Positions 22,898 through 30,281 of a stretch of DNA of 30,393 nucleotides are shown here, piece by piece. The notes beneath the pieces were generated by a model that saw nothing but the letters and a program-made list of their open reading frames with translations, searched no databases and was not told where the DNA came from. This DNA is from CAYIEH01 sp964362385 (GTDB lineage: Bacteria; Patescibacteriota; Minisyncoccia; UBA6257; UBA9933): contig CAYIEH010000006.1 in the NCBI GenBank assembly GCA_964362385.1, positions 1-30,393 on the forward strand, given 5' to 3'. Within the stretch, counting starts at the first letter, position 1. Every line of letters begins with the position of its first letter. The position numbers and the translations under genes were made by a program.

Positions 22898-22959
22898 GCT
22901 GGTCTCATTAATGAGACCAAACTTTTGATAACTTTTATTAATTCTTGCGATTTTGCGGG
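22898..22959. repeat. 62-bp dispersed repeat, copy B
   Basis: Same block as 8032-8093: a palindrome with TGGTCTCATT as left half (22900-22919), then CTTTTGATAACTTTTATTAA and more. It lies between pgk and the mutase gene, just above the mutase start. No T tract follows the palindrome, so a terminator role is doubtful. Confidence 0.85.
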
Positions 22960-22996
22960 GTTTGGTTTTGGTATTGTTTAATTTTCTTATTTTATT

Positions 22997-24145
22997 TTAA
23001 AGCTTCCATCCTAATATTTTAGGCGAGGCTCGCCCATTAAGGGCGGCTATTCCGGGCAGTTTTTTGCCTGCCAGATATTCCAGCATTGCGCCGCCGCCAG
23101 TTGATACGAATAACCGCTTATCGTTTATCGCGAATCGCCCATCGTTAAACAATGAAGCTGTTTCGCCGCCGCCAATTACCGCAAAGGCCTTTTTATTATT
23201 AATAATCGCTTTAGCGATCGCTTTTGACCCTTTAGCAAATTTCGGGTTTTCAAAACAACCCATCGGCCCGTTCCAAATAATTATCTTGGCTTTTTTGATT
23301 ATGTCCGAATACATTTTTGCCGTATTCGGGCCGATATCGCGAATTTGCCTTTCACTGATAAAATAATCAGCCGGCAAAATTATTTTTTCTCCGTATTTTT
23401 TCAAAAGCCCTTTAGCAAAATCAACTTTGTCCGCATCATAAAGCGAAACCCCGATAGGCAAACCTTCGGCTTTTACAAATGTATTGGCAATCGCTCCGCC
23501 GATTAAAAAATAATCGGCTTTTCTCATTAAATTTTTAATGACGCCTATTTTGCCCGATATTTTCGCACCTCCCAAAACAACAATCAAATGATTTCTGTGA
23601 TCTTTTACCGCCCTGTTCAAATTTTTGATTTCTTTCTCCAAAAGCAACCCCGCGTACGAAGGCATAAATTTTGTAATTGCCGCGACAGAAGCATTGGCGC
23701 GATGCGAAACCGCGAAAGCGTCATTCACAAAAAAATCGCCCAGTGAAGCCAACAGTTCTGCCGCTTTATTATTATTTTCCTCTTCGCCTTTCAAAAACCG
23801 CAGATTTTCCAACAATACGATACTATAGTTTGCTATAGTAGCCTTATTGAATTTTTTAAAGTCAACAAAATAAACTTGCTGGTTTAATAAGCTTTTAAAA
23901 ATTTTCACAAACGGTCTTAAAGTTAGTTTGTGGTTTGTAGTTTGTGGTTTGTGGTCGGGTCGGCCGCGATGACTTAATAACACCACTTTCACCCCATTTT
24001 TTAGCAAAAATTTTATGGTTGGCAAAATTGCTTGGATTCGCAGATTATTTTTATCTAGTTCGCTGTCTTTAATATTTAAATCAATCCGCAAAAGACAAAT
24101 TTTCCCTTTCAAATCTTTCTTTTTTAAATCCGATAAAAATTTCAT
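22997..24145 (-). CDS. pgk: Phosphoglycerate kinase
   Basis: It makes ATP from 1,3-bisphosphoglycerate in glycolysis. The 382-aa length is near the family norm. Visible motifs are LLRIDLNIK near the N-terminal end, LLSHRGRP (about 56-63), LLENLRFLKGEE (about 111-122), FVNDAFAVSHRANAS, the hinge region LGGAKISGKIGVI, and IIWNGPMGCFE with GGGETASLF and STGGGAMLEYLAGKKLPGI near the C-terminal end for nucleotide binding. Two dispersed elements lie in frame: TACTATAGTTTGCTATAGTA at 23821-23840, just before LLENLRF, and GGCGAGGCTCGCC near the 3' end. A third stretch (residues about 67-74, HKPQTTNHK) is simple-word sequence. Despite this, the active-site motifs are intact, so the enzyme should work. 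Confidence 0.95.
   Translation of the reverse strand: MKFLSDLKKKDLKGKICLLRIDLNIKDSELDKNNLRIQAILPTIKFLLKNGVKVVLLSHRGRPDHKPQTTNHKLTLRPFVKIFKSLLNQQVYFVDFKKFNKATIANYSIVLLENLRFLKGEEENNNKAAELLASLGDFFVNDAFAVSHRANASVAAITKFMPSYAGLLLEKEIKNLNRAVKDHRNHLIVVLGGAKISGKIGVIKNLMRKADYFLIGGAIANTFVKAEGLPIGVSLYDADKVDFAKGLLKKYGEKIILPADYFISERQIRDIGPNTAKMYSDIIKKAKIIIWNGPMGCFENPKFAKGSKAIAKAIINNKKAFAVIGGGETASLFNDGRFAINDKRLFVSTGGGAMLEYLAGKKLPGIAALNGRASPKILGWKL
23022..23034. repeat. GGCGAGGCTCGCC palindrome in pgk
   Basis: The 6-bp arms GGCGAG/CTCGCC with a 1-base centre lie in the last codons of pgk. The same core occurs in the mutase insertion at 22066-22097. Confidence 0.6.
23821..23840. repeat. TACTATAG/CTATAGTA element in pgk
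   Basis: The 20 bases TACTATAGTTTGCTATAGTA are the exact reverse complement of 8140-8159, the centre of the intergenic hairpin. Here they are read in frame as TIANYS in pgk. Confidence 0.8.
23926..23956. repeat. GTTTGTGGTTTGTAGTTT word repeat in pgk
   Basis: Variants of GTTTGTGGT/GTTTGTAGT are repeated in tandem inside the gene and encode the polar HKPQTTNHK stretch. Similar words, TCGTTGGTTGTTGGTTG and TCGTTAGTCGTTTG, occur in the mutase and polX genes. Confidence 0.7.
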
Positions 24146-24150
24146 TTTGC

Positions 24151-25935
24151 TTATTTTAACATTTCCAACATTTTATCTAAACTCCACGCATTAATTATAT
24201 CTTCACGAGTGGCCCAGCCGCGGCGTGCTTGCGCTATTCCCCACTCCAAATACCCCATATGTGCTATGGCATGGGCGTCGGAATCAATTGCCAACTTTAC
24301 TCCCGCCTCAACGCATTTTCTTATATAATTGTCTTTCAGGTCTAATCTGTCAGGAAAAGCGTCAATTTCCAAAATCGTGCCGGTTCTTTTTGCTGTTTTT
24401 ATAATCTCATCAATATCAATATCATACGCCGGCCTGCGATTTATAATCCTTCCGGTTGGATGAAAAATTATATCAACATTTTTATTTTCCATCGCTCTTA
24501 TTAATCTTTTCGTCTGCTCATGGCGCGGCAGATTAAAATGCGAATGGATTGCCCCGCCGACAATATCAAGCTTTTCCAAAACTTCATCTGCAATATCCAT
24601 TGTCCCATCTTTTAAAATATCCACCTCGCTTCCCTTTAAAATTTTTAGTCGTTTGTTATTGGTCGTTAGTCGTTTGTTAACCTTATCAATTTCCGACATC
24701 TGCTTAAGTAATTTTTTCTCGTCCAATCCGCCGGTCATCGCCAGTCGCTTTGTGTGGTCAGTAATCAAAATATATTCCAAACCCATTTTAATTGCTTCTT
24801 CCGCATATTCTTCAATTGTGTTTGCGCCGTCCGTCCAATTGGTTTGTATTTGTAAATCACCTTTTAAGTCGCCGTAATTTATCAATTTCGGAAGTTTATG
24901 CTCTTGGGCAAGCTCAATCTCGCCCTGATTTTCCCTTATTTCCGTCGGCATCCAATCCATTCCCAATTTTTCGTAAATTTCTTTCTCATCTTCCCCCACA
25001 ATTCTTGTCTCGTGTCGCTTGTCCCTTATCACTCTAAATAGCCCATATTCATTTAATTTGTATCCTTTTTTTATCGCGATTTCCCTGATTGCGATATTGT
25101 GGTCTTTAGAGCCGGTGAAGTACTGAAGCGCCGCGCCGTAAGATTCCCTTGGCACCACGCGTAAATCAACATCCATTCCGTTTTTTAATCTGATTGCGGA
25201 TTTTGTTTCTCCATGAGCAAACACTTTTACTACTTCAGGCATATTCACGAAAAAATCTGAAATTTTAATTTCATCCTCCGTAGCCTTGGCAGAGGAGGAT
25301 TCCCTTGAATTTTTTGCAATTACCAAAATATCGCAGTCTCCGATTGTTTCTTTTTCCCTTCTAGCGGAGCCGACAATATCAATTCGTTCAACTTCTTTTA
25401 ATTTTTTAAGCCGTCCGACAATTTTTTCCAAATCCGGTATCACGAAACCCAAAATAAACCGATTGCCCGATGTTTTTATAAATTTAATGCCTTTTAAAAT
25501 ATTTTCTTCTGATTTTTTGCCGAATCCCTCCAGCTTGCCTATTTTTCCCGTTTTCGCCGCTTTTTCCAGATCCTCAACAGTTTTAATTTTCAATTTTTTG
25601 TATAATTTTTTTACGCTTTTTGGGCCCAATCCTTCAATTCGGAGTAAATTTTCCAAATCAACCGGCGTTTTTTTCTTAAGCTCGTTGTAATATTTAAGCC
25701 TGCCAGTTTTAATCAATTCTTCAACTTTTTCGGCGATGGAAACGCCGACACCCGGAATTTCTTCAAGCGCTTTTAATCCGCCTTCTTTATAAACTTCGCT
25801 AACGTCATTGTCCAACTCTTCTATCGCTGCCGCCGCTTTTTCATACGCCCGCGGCTTAAAAGCCACGTTTTGCATTTCCAAATATCCGGCGATTTCATAA
25901 AGAATTTTGGCGATTTCCGAATTGGTAATTTTCAT
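24151..25935 (-). CDS. polX: PolX-type DNA polymerase/PHP protein
   Basis: The 594-aa length is typical for bacterial PolX, a gap-filling repair polymerase with a C-terminal PHP exonuclease domain. Helix-hairpin-helix segments (IPGVGVSIAEK, 60-70; IEGLGPKSVKK, 100-110) bind DNA. The polymerase site has G189-S190, D200-C-D202 and D255-V-D257. The PHP domain (residues about 358-590) keeps TDH (H394), GSEVDIL (E437), IHSH (464-466), FHPTGR (H492) and DSDAH (D551, H554). Its first motif is GDLQIQT where HxH or QxH is usual, so the second metal-binding His is Gln364. It carries in-frame additions SRESSSAKATED (210-221) and NKRLTTNNKRL (420-430). It sits 5 bases upstream of pgk, on the same strand. 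Confidence 0.9.
   Translation of the reverse strand: MKITNSEIAKILYEIAGYLEMQNVAFKPRAYEKAAAAIEELDNDVSEVYKEGGLKALEEIPGVGVSIAEKVEELIKTGRLKYYNELKKKTPVDLENLLRIEGLGPKSVKKLYKKLKIKTVEDLEKAAKTGKIGKLEGFGKKSEENILKGIKFIKTSGNRFILGFVIPDLEKIVGRLKKLKEVERIDIVGSARREKETIGDCDILVIAKNSRESSSAKATEDEIKISDFFVNMPEVVKVFAHGETKSAIRLKNGMDVDLRVVPRESYGAALQYFTGSKDHNIAIREIAIKKGYKLNEYGLFRVIRDKRHETRIVGEDEKEIYEKLGMDWMPTEIRENQGEIELAQEHKLPKLINYGDLKGDLQIQTNWTDGANTIEEYAEEAIKMGLEYILITDHTKRLAMTGGLDEKKLLKQMSEIDKVNKRLTTNNKRLKILKGSEVDILKDGTMDIADEVLEKLDIVGGAIHSHFNLPRHEQTKRLIRAMENKNVDIIFHPTGRIINRRPAYDIDIDEIIKTAKRTGTILEIDAFPDRLDLKDNYIRKCVEAGVKLAIDSDAHAIAHMGYLEWGIAQARRGWATREDIINAWSLDKMLEMLK
24652..24679. repeat. GTCGTTTGTTATTGGTCGTTAG word repeat in polX
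   Basis: Repeated TCGTTTGTTA/TCGTTAGTCG words give the in-frame residues NKRLTTNNKRL. The mutase gene has the near-identical LTTNNQRLTT from a similar DNA word at about 22638-22663. Confidence 0.7.
25273..25300. repeat. TCCTCCG...AGGAGGA element in polX
   Basis: A 28-base imperfect inverted repeat with ATCCTCC/GGAGGAT ends and a GCC/GGC centre encodes SSSAKATED in frame. I recall similar SSSAKATED insertions in other candidate-phyla proteins. It lies between polymerase catalytic segments. Confidence 0.7.
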
Positions 25936-26004
25936 AATTGATTTACGCGCAAAATTTAAAATTTTTCAGCCCGCCGCTCTAATACACTAAAACGCTCGGG
26001 CGAG

Positions 26005-27072
26005 TTAAAAACTATCGCGGTCGTTCGGATTTATCTTGTGAATAATGCCGTAGATTTCTTCCGGAGAGTAAAAAGCAATCACGATTTTTCCGGATTCGCC
26101 CTTCCTTGACCCTGATAGGGAGTTTTCAACAACAATTTTAACGTCGGTTCCCAAAAATTCTTTCAGCCTTTCTTCAAGATTTTTAATTTCAAAATCTTTT
26201 TCGCCAAAAAATTTTTCAATTTGATCCTCGGCTCGGCCGGAATTTTTTATTCTTTTAACTCGCCTGTTAACTTCACGAACGGTTAAATTATTGGCCAAAA
26301 TTTCATTAAAAAGCTGTTTTTGCGCGAGCGGATTATTTATTGATAAAAGCAGCCGCGCTTGGCTTTCGTTTATCTGGTTTTTTGACAATGCTTCCTGAAG
26401 TTCTGTTGTCAGATTTAAAAGCCGCAAAACATTGGCCACAGACTCGCGGCTTTTGCCCAAACGCTGGGCAATTTCCCTCTGTGTCAATCCAAATTCTTCC
26501 TGAAGCCGGGCGTAAGCCCTGGCGGTTTCTATTAAATCCAAATTCTGTCGCTGAAGATTTTCAATAACCGCCATTTCCAGTTGTTCCGCTTTTTGGTCAA
26601 TTTTTCTGATAATCGCCGGCACTCTTTCTAAGCCGAGCATTTTCGCGGCCATTAATCTTCTTTCGCCTGCGATAAGCTGATATTCCACTGCGGTTCCGGC
26701 AGGAGTTTCTTTTTCAATTTTTGAAACAATAACGGGCTGGAGAATTCCGAATTCGCTGATTGAGCCGGCCAATTCTTTTAACGATTCCTCGTCAAAATTT
26801 TTTCTCGGCTGAAAAGGATTGGGCTGAATTTTATCAACTTCAATGTGAAAAATCGCGTCATGAGAAAATGTCCTTTTGGCTGGCTGATGAAAAATATGCT
26901 TTTTTGCGGCAACTTCTTTTTCAACCGCATTGCTATGCGTATGCATAGCGCTGTCGTCTTGTTTTTTCAACGAAGAAAATGCCGTATTTTGCGGCTGAAT
27001 ATTTTCTGGTTTTAAACCATTTGATTTATCATCTGATTTTTTGGGTATTAAAGAATTTAAGCCTCCTAACAT
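26005..27072 (-). CDS. parB: Chromosome-partitioning protein ParB
   Basis: ParB binds parS sites near the origin, loads by CTP-dependent clamping, and works with ParA in chromosome segregation. The 355-aa protein has a long polar N-terminal tail (residues 1-75). Then come the ParB core VDKIQPNPFQPRKNF, the CTP-binding segment IAGERRLMAAK and ENLQRQNLDLIETARAYARL. A helix-turn-helix follows (LTQREIAQRLGKSRESVANVL), then a C-terminal dimerisation-like end. It follows parA by about 60 bases of word repeats. No clear parS (TGTTTCACGTGAAACA-type) was noticed in the window. The N-terminal tail, which may hold a ParA-activating segment, is longer than in many ParBs. Confidence 0.95.
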   Translation of the reverse strand: MLGGLNSLIPKKSDDKSNGLKPENIQPQNTAFSSLKKQDDSAMHTHSNAVEKEVAAKKHIFHQPAKRTFSHDAIFHIEVDKIQPNPFQPRKNFDEESLKELAGSISEFGILQPVIVSKIEKETPAGTAVEYQLIAGERRLMAAKMLGLERVPAIIRKIDQKAEQLEMAVIENLQRQNLDLIETARAYARLQEEFGLTQREIAQRLGKSRESVANVLRLLNLTTELQEALSKNQINESQARLLLSINNPLAQKQLFNEILANNLTVREVNRRVKRIKNSGRAEDQIEKFFGEKDFEIKNLEERLKEFLGTDVKIVVENSLSGSRKGESGKIVIAFYSPEEIYGIIHKINPNDRDSF

Positions 27073-27134
27073 AGATTAGATGTGAGATATAAGATATGAG
27101 ATATAAGGATTTTATTTTTCCTAATTTCTCATTT
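27073..27134. repeat. GAGATATAAGATATGAGATA word repeat between parA and parB
   Basis: The spacer repeats GAGATATAAGATAT and AATTTCTCATTTCTAATCTC-like words. No gene or clear terminator is seen, so parAB may still be one transcript. Confidence 0.6.
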
Positions 27135-27905
27135 CTAATCTCTAATTTCTTGACTAATTATTTCTCTCGCCAATTCCTCGTATGCTTTCGCTCCATCGGA
27201 CATTTGATTGTAAAGCGCCGCTGGCCTGCCGAAACTCGGAGCTTCTGCCAATGGAAATGACCATGGAATTCTGGTTTTAAAAATATTATGGCTGAAGTTT
27301 TCGCTAAATTTCTTCAGAATTTCTTCGAGCACTTGCTCGTCTCCGTGATACATCGTAAGAACCGCGCCGGCAATCTTCAGATTATTAGAAAGATTATTAT
27401 TTATCATATTCACAATTTCAAGCATCTGGCTTAATCCCTCTAAACTCAAATATTGGGCTTGAACAGGTATTATGACTTCATCCGCGGCAACAAGACCGTT
27501 TATGGTAAGCAAGCTCAAAGACGGCGGAAGATCTATTAAAACATAATCGTATCGGTCTTTTATTTTATCTATAAATTTTCTCAACTGAAATTCCCTTTCG
27601 TCAACGTCTATAAGTTCAACTAAAGCTCCTGCCAAATGCTGGTTTGAAGGAATAAAATGACAATTATAAAGCGAGGTTGGTTTTATTAAACTTTCAGCAT
27701 CGGTCAAATTAAAAAGCCCGTGATAAACGCTCTCGGCATTTAAATCAGGAGTAAAACCCAAAGACGAGCTGGCGTTTGCCTGCGGATCAAAATCCACCAA
27801 CAAAACTTTCTTGTCCGCCAATGCCAGATAAGCCGCCAAGTTGACTGCCGTGGTGGTTTTGGCAACTCCTCCTTTTTGATTGTAGATGGCGATGACTCTA
27901 CTCAT
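27135..27905 (-). CDS. parA: Chromosome-partitioning ATPase ParA
   Basis: This 256-aa ATPase moves ParB-bound DNA by binding the nucleoid in its ATP form. The deviant Walker A KGGVAKTTT (residues about 11-19), Walker A' and B segments VLLVDFDPQANA and YDYVLIDLPPSLS, and the later VIIPVQAQYLSLEGL are all typical. The length fits the small chromosomal ParA/Soj group without an N-terminal HTH. It is upstream of parB in the usual parAB order. The start is ATG at 27905; before it lie repeats of the word CACTAGCGATTAGCGACTAG, and no Shine-Dalgarno site is seen. Confidence 0.97.
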   Translation of the reverse strand: MSRVIAIYNQKGGVAKTTTAVNLAAYLALADKKVLLVDFDPQANASSSLGFTPDLNAESVYHGLFNLTDAESLIKPTSLYNCHFIPSNQHLAGALVELIDVDEREFQLRKFIDKIKDRYDYVLIDLPPSLSLLTINGLVAADEVIIPVQAQYLSLEGLSQMLEIVNMINNNLSNNLKIAGAVLTMYHGDEQVLEEILKKFSENFSHNIFKTRIPWSFPLAEAPSFGRPAALYNQMSDGAKAYEELAREIISQEIRD

Positions 27906-27909
27906 AATT

Positions 27910-27952
27910 CAGTCACTAGCCACTAGCGATTAGCGACTAGAAATCTAGAAAT
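27910..27952. repeat. CACTAGC/GATTAGC word repeat before parA
   Basis: Variants of CACTAGCCACTAGCGATTAG repeat up to the AAATCTAGAAATTAAG end. It resembles the words at 28080-28103 (AATCACTAACACCTAGTGGC). Confidence 0.6.
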
Positions 27953-28043
27953 TAAGAATATAATACCTTATTTCTGAACTTTTGGCTACGCTTGACTTTA
28001 GTAAAATATTATGACGAAATGTTATACGATGTTTTTTAAATTT

Positions 28044-28069
28044 AAAAAGGGTTCTCGCGACCCCTTTTT
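28044..28069. terminator. Bidirectional terminator between the membrane gene and parA
   Basis: The arms AAAAAGGG (28044-28051) and CCCTTTTT (28062-28069) form an 8-bp stem with a 10-base loop. T runs follow in both directions. On the minus strand it would end the transcript of the gene stopping at 28112. Confidence 0.7.
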
Positions 28070-28111
28070 TATTTTTTACTAATCACTAACACCTAGTGGC
28101 TAATTTCTACC

Positions 28112-28867
28112 TTACGGGGTCCATTTACTCGCGGCGAAAATGAAAATTATAGCCGCCATAAGAATGGTGATATTATTCAGAATAATCCGGCGATTAAGCC
28201 CGCCTTTTAAATAATAAGAAATAAAATCCTCCAAAATAAATATGAATAAAAGCATTAAAGCGGCTGAATTCAAAAATCCGATTGGAAGCAAAGCTACGCC
28301 GATCAATAATTCCGCAATTAAAAAAGTTGTTCCTATTACAATCAATGATTTCCTGCTTTTGGGAAAATTGGCCGGCAAAAAATCAAAAGATTCTTTAAGA
28401 ATAAAATAGAAAGCGAAGAAAGTAATTAAATAATAAAATAGAAAGCTCAAGCTCTTGCTTTTGTCAACGATAAAAAACGCAACGCTGACTATAAAATACA
28501 AGAACCCGGAAAGGACATTAAAAATATTCTGCCGATGTATGAAAGCGAAATTTTTCACTCCCAAAAGCAGAAAAAACAGCGCTCCGAAAACTGCGGAAGC
28601 CAAAATAATCAAAGAACCGCTTTTCAAATAATCGGTAATCGCCAAAGAATAAGAAAAAAGGATTAAAAAAGAAAAGAAAAAATCTTTCCACTTAAAAGGC
28701 GCACGGAAATAAAAATAAAACGACGCAACAATAAAAACAAGGAACCAAAAAACGCCGCCTTTCCAATTAACCAAAATCAATAATCCTGAAAAGACAAGGG
28801 ATTTAAGAATTAACGGCCGCAATGTCAATGCGGGAATCCTTAAAGCTGATTTTAATTTTTTTAACAT
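28112..28867 (-). CDS. Polytopic membrane protein, 251 aa
   Basis: No family is recognised. The protein is almost wholly hydrophobic with about 7-8 predicted transmembrane helices (for example FWFLVFIVASFYFYF, IILASAVFGALFFLLLG, TTFLIAELLIGVALLPIG, ILMAAIIFIFAA). Short charged loops (KWKDF, NFPKSRK) separate them. It has no visible catalytic motif. Its ATG at 28867 overlaps the 3' end of clpB by 65 bases; a later TTG start is possible but would cut into the first helix. It is followed by a terminator, so it probably shares the clpB transcript. Confidence 0.7.
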   Translation of the reverse strand: MLKKLKSALRIPALTLRPLILKSLVFSGLLILVNWKGGVFWFLVFIVASFYFYFRAPFKWKDFFFSFLILFSYSLAITDYLKSGSLIILASAVFGALFFLLLGVKNFAFIHRQNIFNVLSGFLYFIVSVAFFIVDKSKSLSFLFYYLITFFAFYFILKESFDFLPANFPKSRKSLIVIGTTFLIAELLIGVALLPIGFLNSAALMLLFIFILEDFISYYLKGGLNRRIILNNITILMAAIIFIFAASKWTP

Positions 28868-30281
28868 TTGCGAAATTACCTTTGATAATCCGGTCAGCCA
28901 GTTGGTCCAAAATGGCTTTCTGAATCATCCGTTTTATCGGGCGGGCACCGAAATCCGGATCAAATCCGGAATCGGCAACGTATTTTTTAACTGAATTGTC
29001 AATACTGACGTTGATATTTCTCTGCCTTAATTTTTCCTTCAGCTGTTCAAGCTGAATTTCAACAATCGTTTCCACGTCTTTTCTGGTCAAGCTGTTAAAT
29101 ATTATAATTTCGTCCAAGCGATTTAGGAATTCCGGCCGGAACGTTGATTTAAGCGATTCCATTACCTGCTCTTTGAAATTTTTAGCCCTCTCAGCCAGTT
29201 CGCTTTCTTCTTTGCCCATAGACAAGTCAAATCCCAATTTGGACATCTGGCGGAAATATTCGCTTCCAACATTGGAAGTCAAAATAATGATTGAGTTTCT
29301 GAAATTGACGGTTTTGCCCTTGCTATCCGTAAGCCGTCCGTTATCAAGCACCTGAAGCAAAATATTAAAAACTTCAGGATGGGCTTTTTCAATCTCGTCA
29401 AAAAGTATCAAACTATAAGGTCTGTGCCTTACCGCTTCGGTCAAACGGCCGCCTTCTTCATAACCGACATAGCCGGGCGGCGAACCGATGAGCCGCGACA
29501 CCGAATGCCGCTCCATATATTCCGACATATCAATCCTCACTATCGCCTTTTCGTCGTTAAACATAAATTCAGCCAAAGCTTTAGCAAGTTCGGTCTTGCC
29601 GACACCAGTGGGGCCCAAAAACATAAATGAACCGAATGGCCGATCTTCCTCGGAAAGTCCCGTCCTCGCCCTTCTTAACGCGCTGGCAACCGCTTTAACT
29701 CCTTCGCTTTGGCCGATAACTCTGCTTGACAATACTTCTTCAATTTTTGAAAGTTTTTCAGCTTCTGATTCAAGCATTTTAGAAATCGGAATTCCGGTCC
29801 ATCGTGAAACAACCTCCGCGATGTCTTCTTCGTCAACCACCTCTTTAATAAACCTTTCCTCGGTCTTTCTCGTTTTTCTGGCTTTGCCCCTGGGTTTTTC
29901 TTCAAGATATTTCTTTTCAAAAGCTTTAAACTCTCTTTCTGCCTGAGGCAGTTCTCCATAAAAAATTTTTGCGACTTTTTCCAAATTTCCCTCTCTTTCC
30001 GCCAATTCCGCCTGCCTTTTAAGGTCTTCAATTCTCTTTTTTAAATTATGGTGCTGTTCAAAGGTCAGTTTCTCCGCGTGCCACTTGGCGGAAAGTCCGT
30101 CGTTTGTTTCTTTTAATTTAGACAATTCTTTTTCAATTTGTTTCAATCTTTCTTTTGATTTTTCTCCTCCTTCGTTCATTAAAGCCGATTTTTCAATTTC
30201 CAGCCGGACGATTTCGTGCCTGATTTTATCAATTTCCTTGGGCAGGCTTTCCGTTTCCAGTCTTCGAGCAGACGCCGCTTC
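28803..30281 (-). CDS. clpB: ClpB disaggregase, C-terminal part (5' broken)
   Basis: ClpB is a ring-shaped AAA+ ATPase that pulls proteins out of aggregates with DnaK. Visible are the M-domain coiled coil starting EAASARRLETESLPKEIDK, with long Glu/Lys-rich helices typical of ClpB. After VSRWTGIPISKMLESE comes the second ATPase domain with Walker A (FLGPTGVGKTELAKAL), Walker B (LILFDEIEKAHPEVF), sensor 1 (ILTSNVGS) and Arg finger region (FRPEFLNRLDEIIIF). The closing part ends GARPIKRMIQKAILDQLA. The N domain and the first ATPase domain are absent because the sequence upstream of ~30282 is foreign. The expected residue before EAAS is Asp (DEAASA), here Gly, which marks the break. The gene is incomplete in the assembly; this says nothing about the cell. 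Confidence 0.9.
   Translation of the reverse strand, partial: EAASARRLETESLPKEIDKIRHEIVRLEIEKSALMNEGGEKSKERLKQIEKELSKLKETNDGLSAKWHAEKLTFEQHHNLKKRIEDLKRQAELAEREGNLEKVAKIFYGELPQAEREFKAFEKKYLEEKPRGKARKTRKTEERFIKEVVDEEDIAEVVSRWTGIPISKMLESEAEKLSKIEEVLSSRVIGQSEGVKAVASALRRARTGLSEEDRPFGSFMFLGPTGVGKTELAKALAEFMFNDEKAIVRIDMSEYMERHSVSRLIGSPPGYVGYEEGGRLTEAVRHRPYSLILFDEIEKAHPEVFNILLQVLDNGRLTDSKGKTVNFRNSIIILTSNVGSEYFRQMSKLGFDLSMGKEESELAERAKNFKEQVMESLKSTFRPEFLNRLDEIIIFNSLTRKDVETIVEIQLEQLKEKLRQRNINVSIDNSVKKYVADSGFDPDFGARPIKRMIQKAILDQLADRIIKGNFANVKKIKISFKDSRIDIAAVNS

Noticed and set aside
26005..28110. parS site near parAB
   Set aside because: I looked for TGTTTCACGTGAAACA-like palindromes and saw none in the window.
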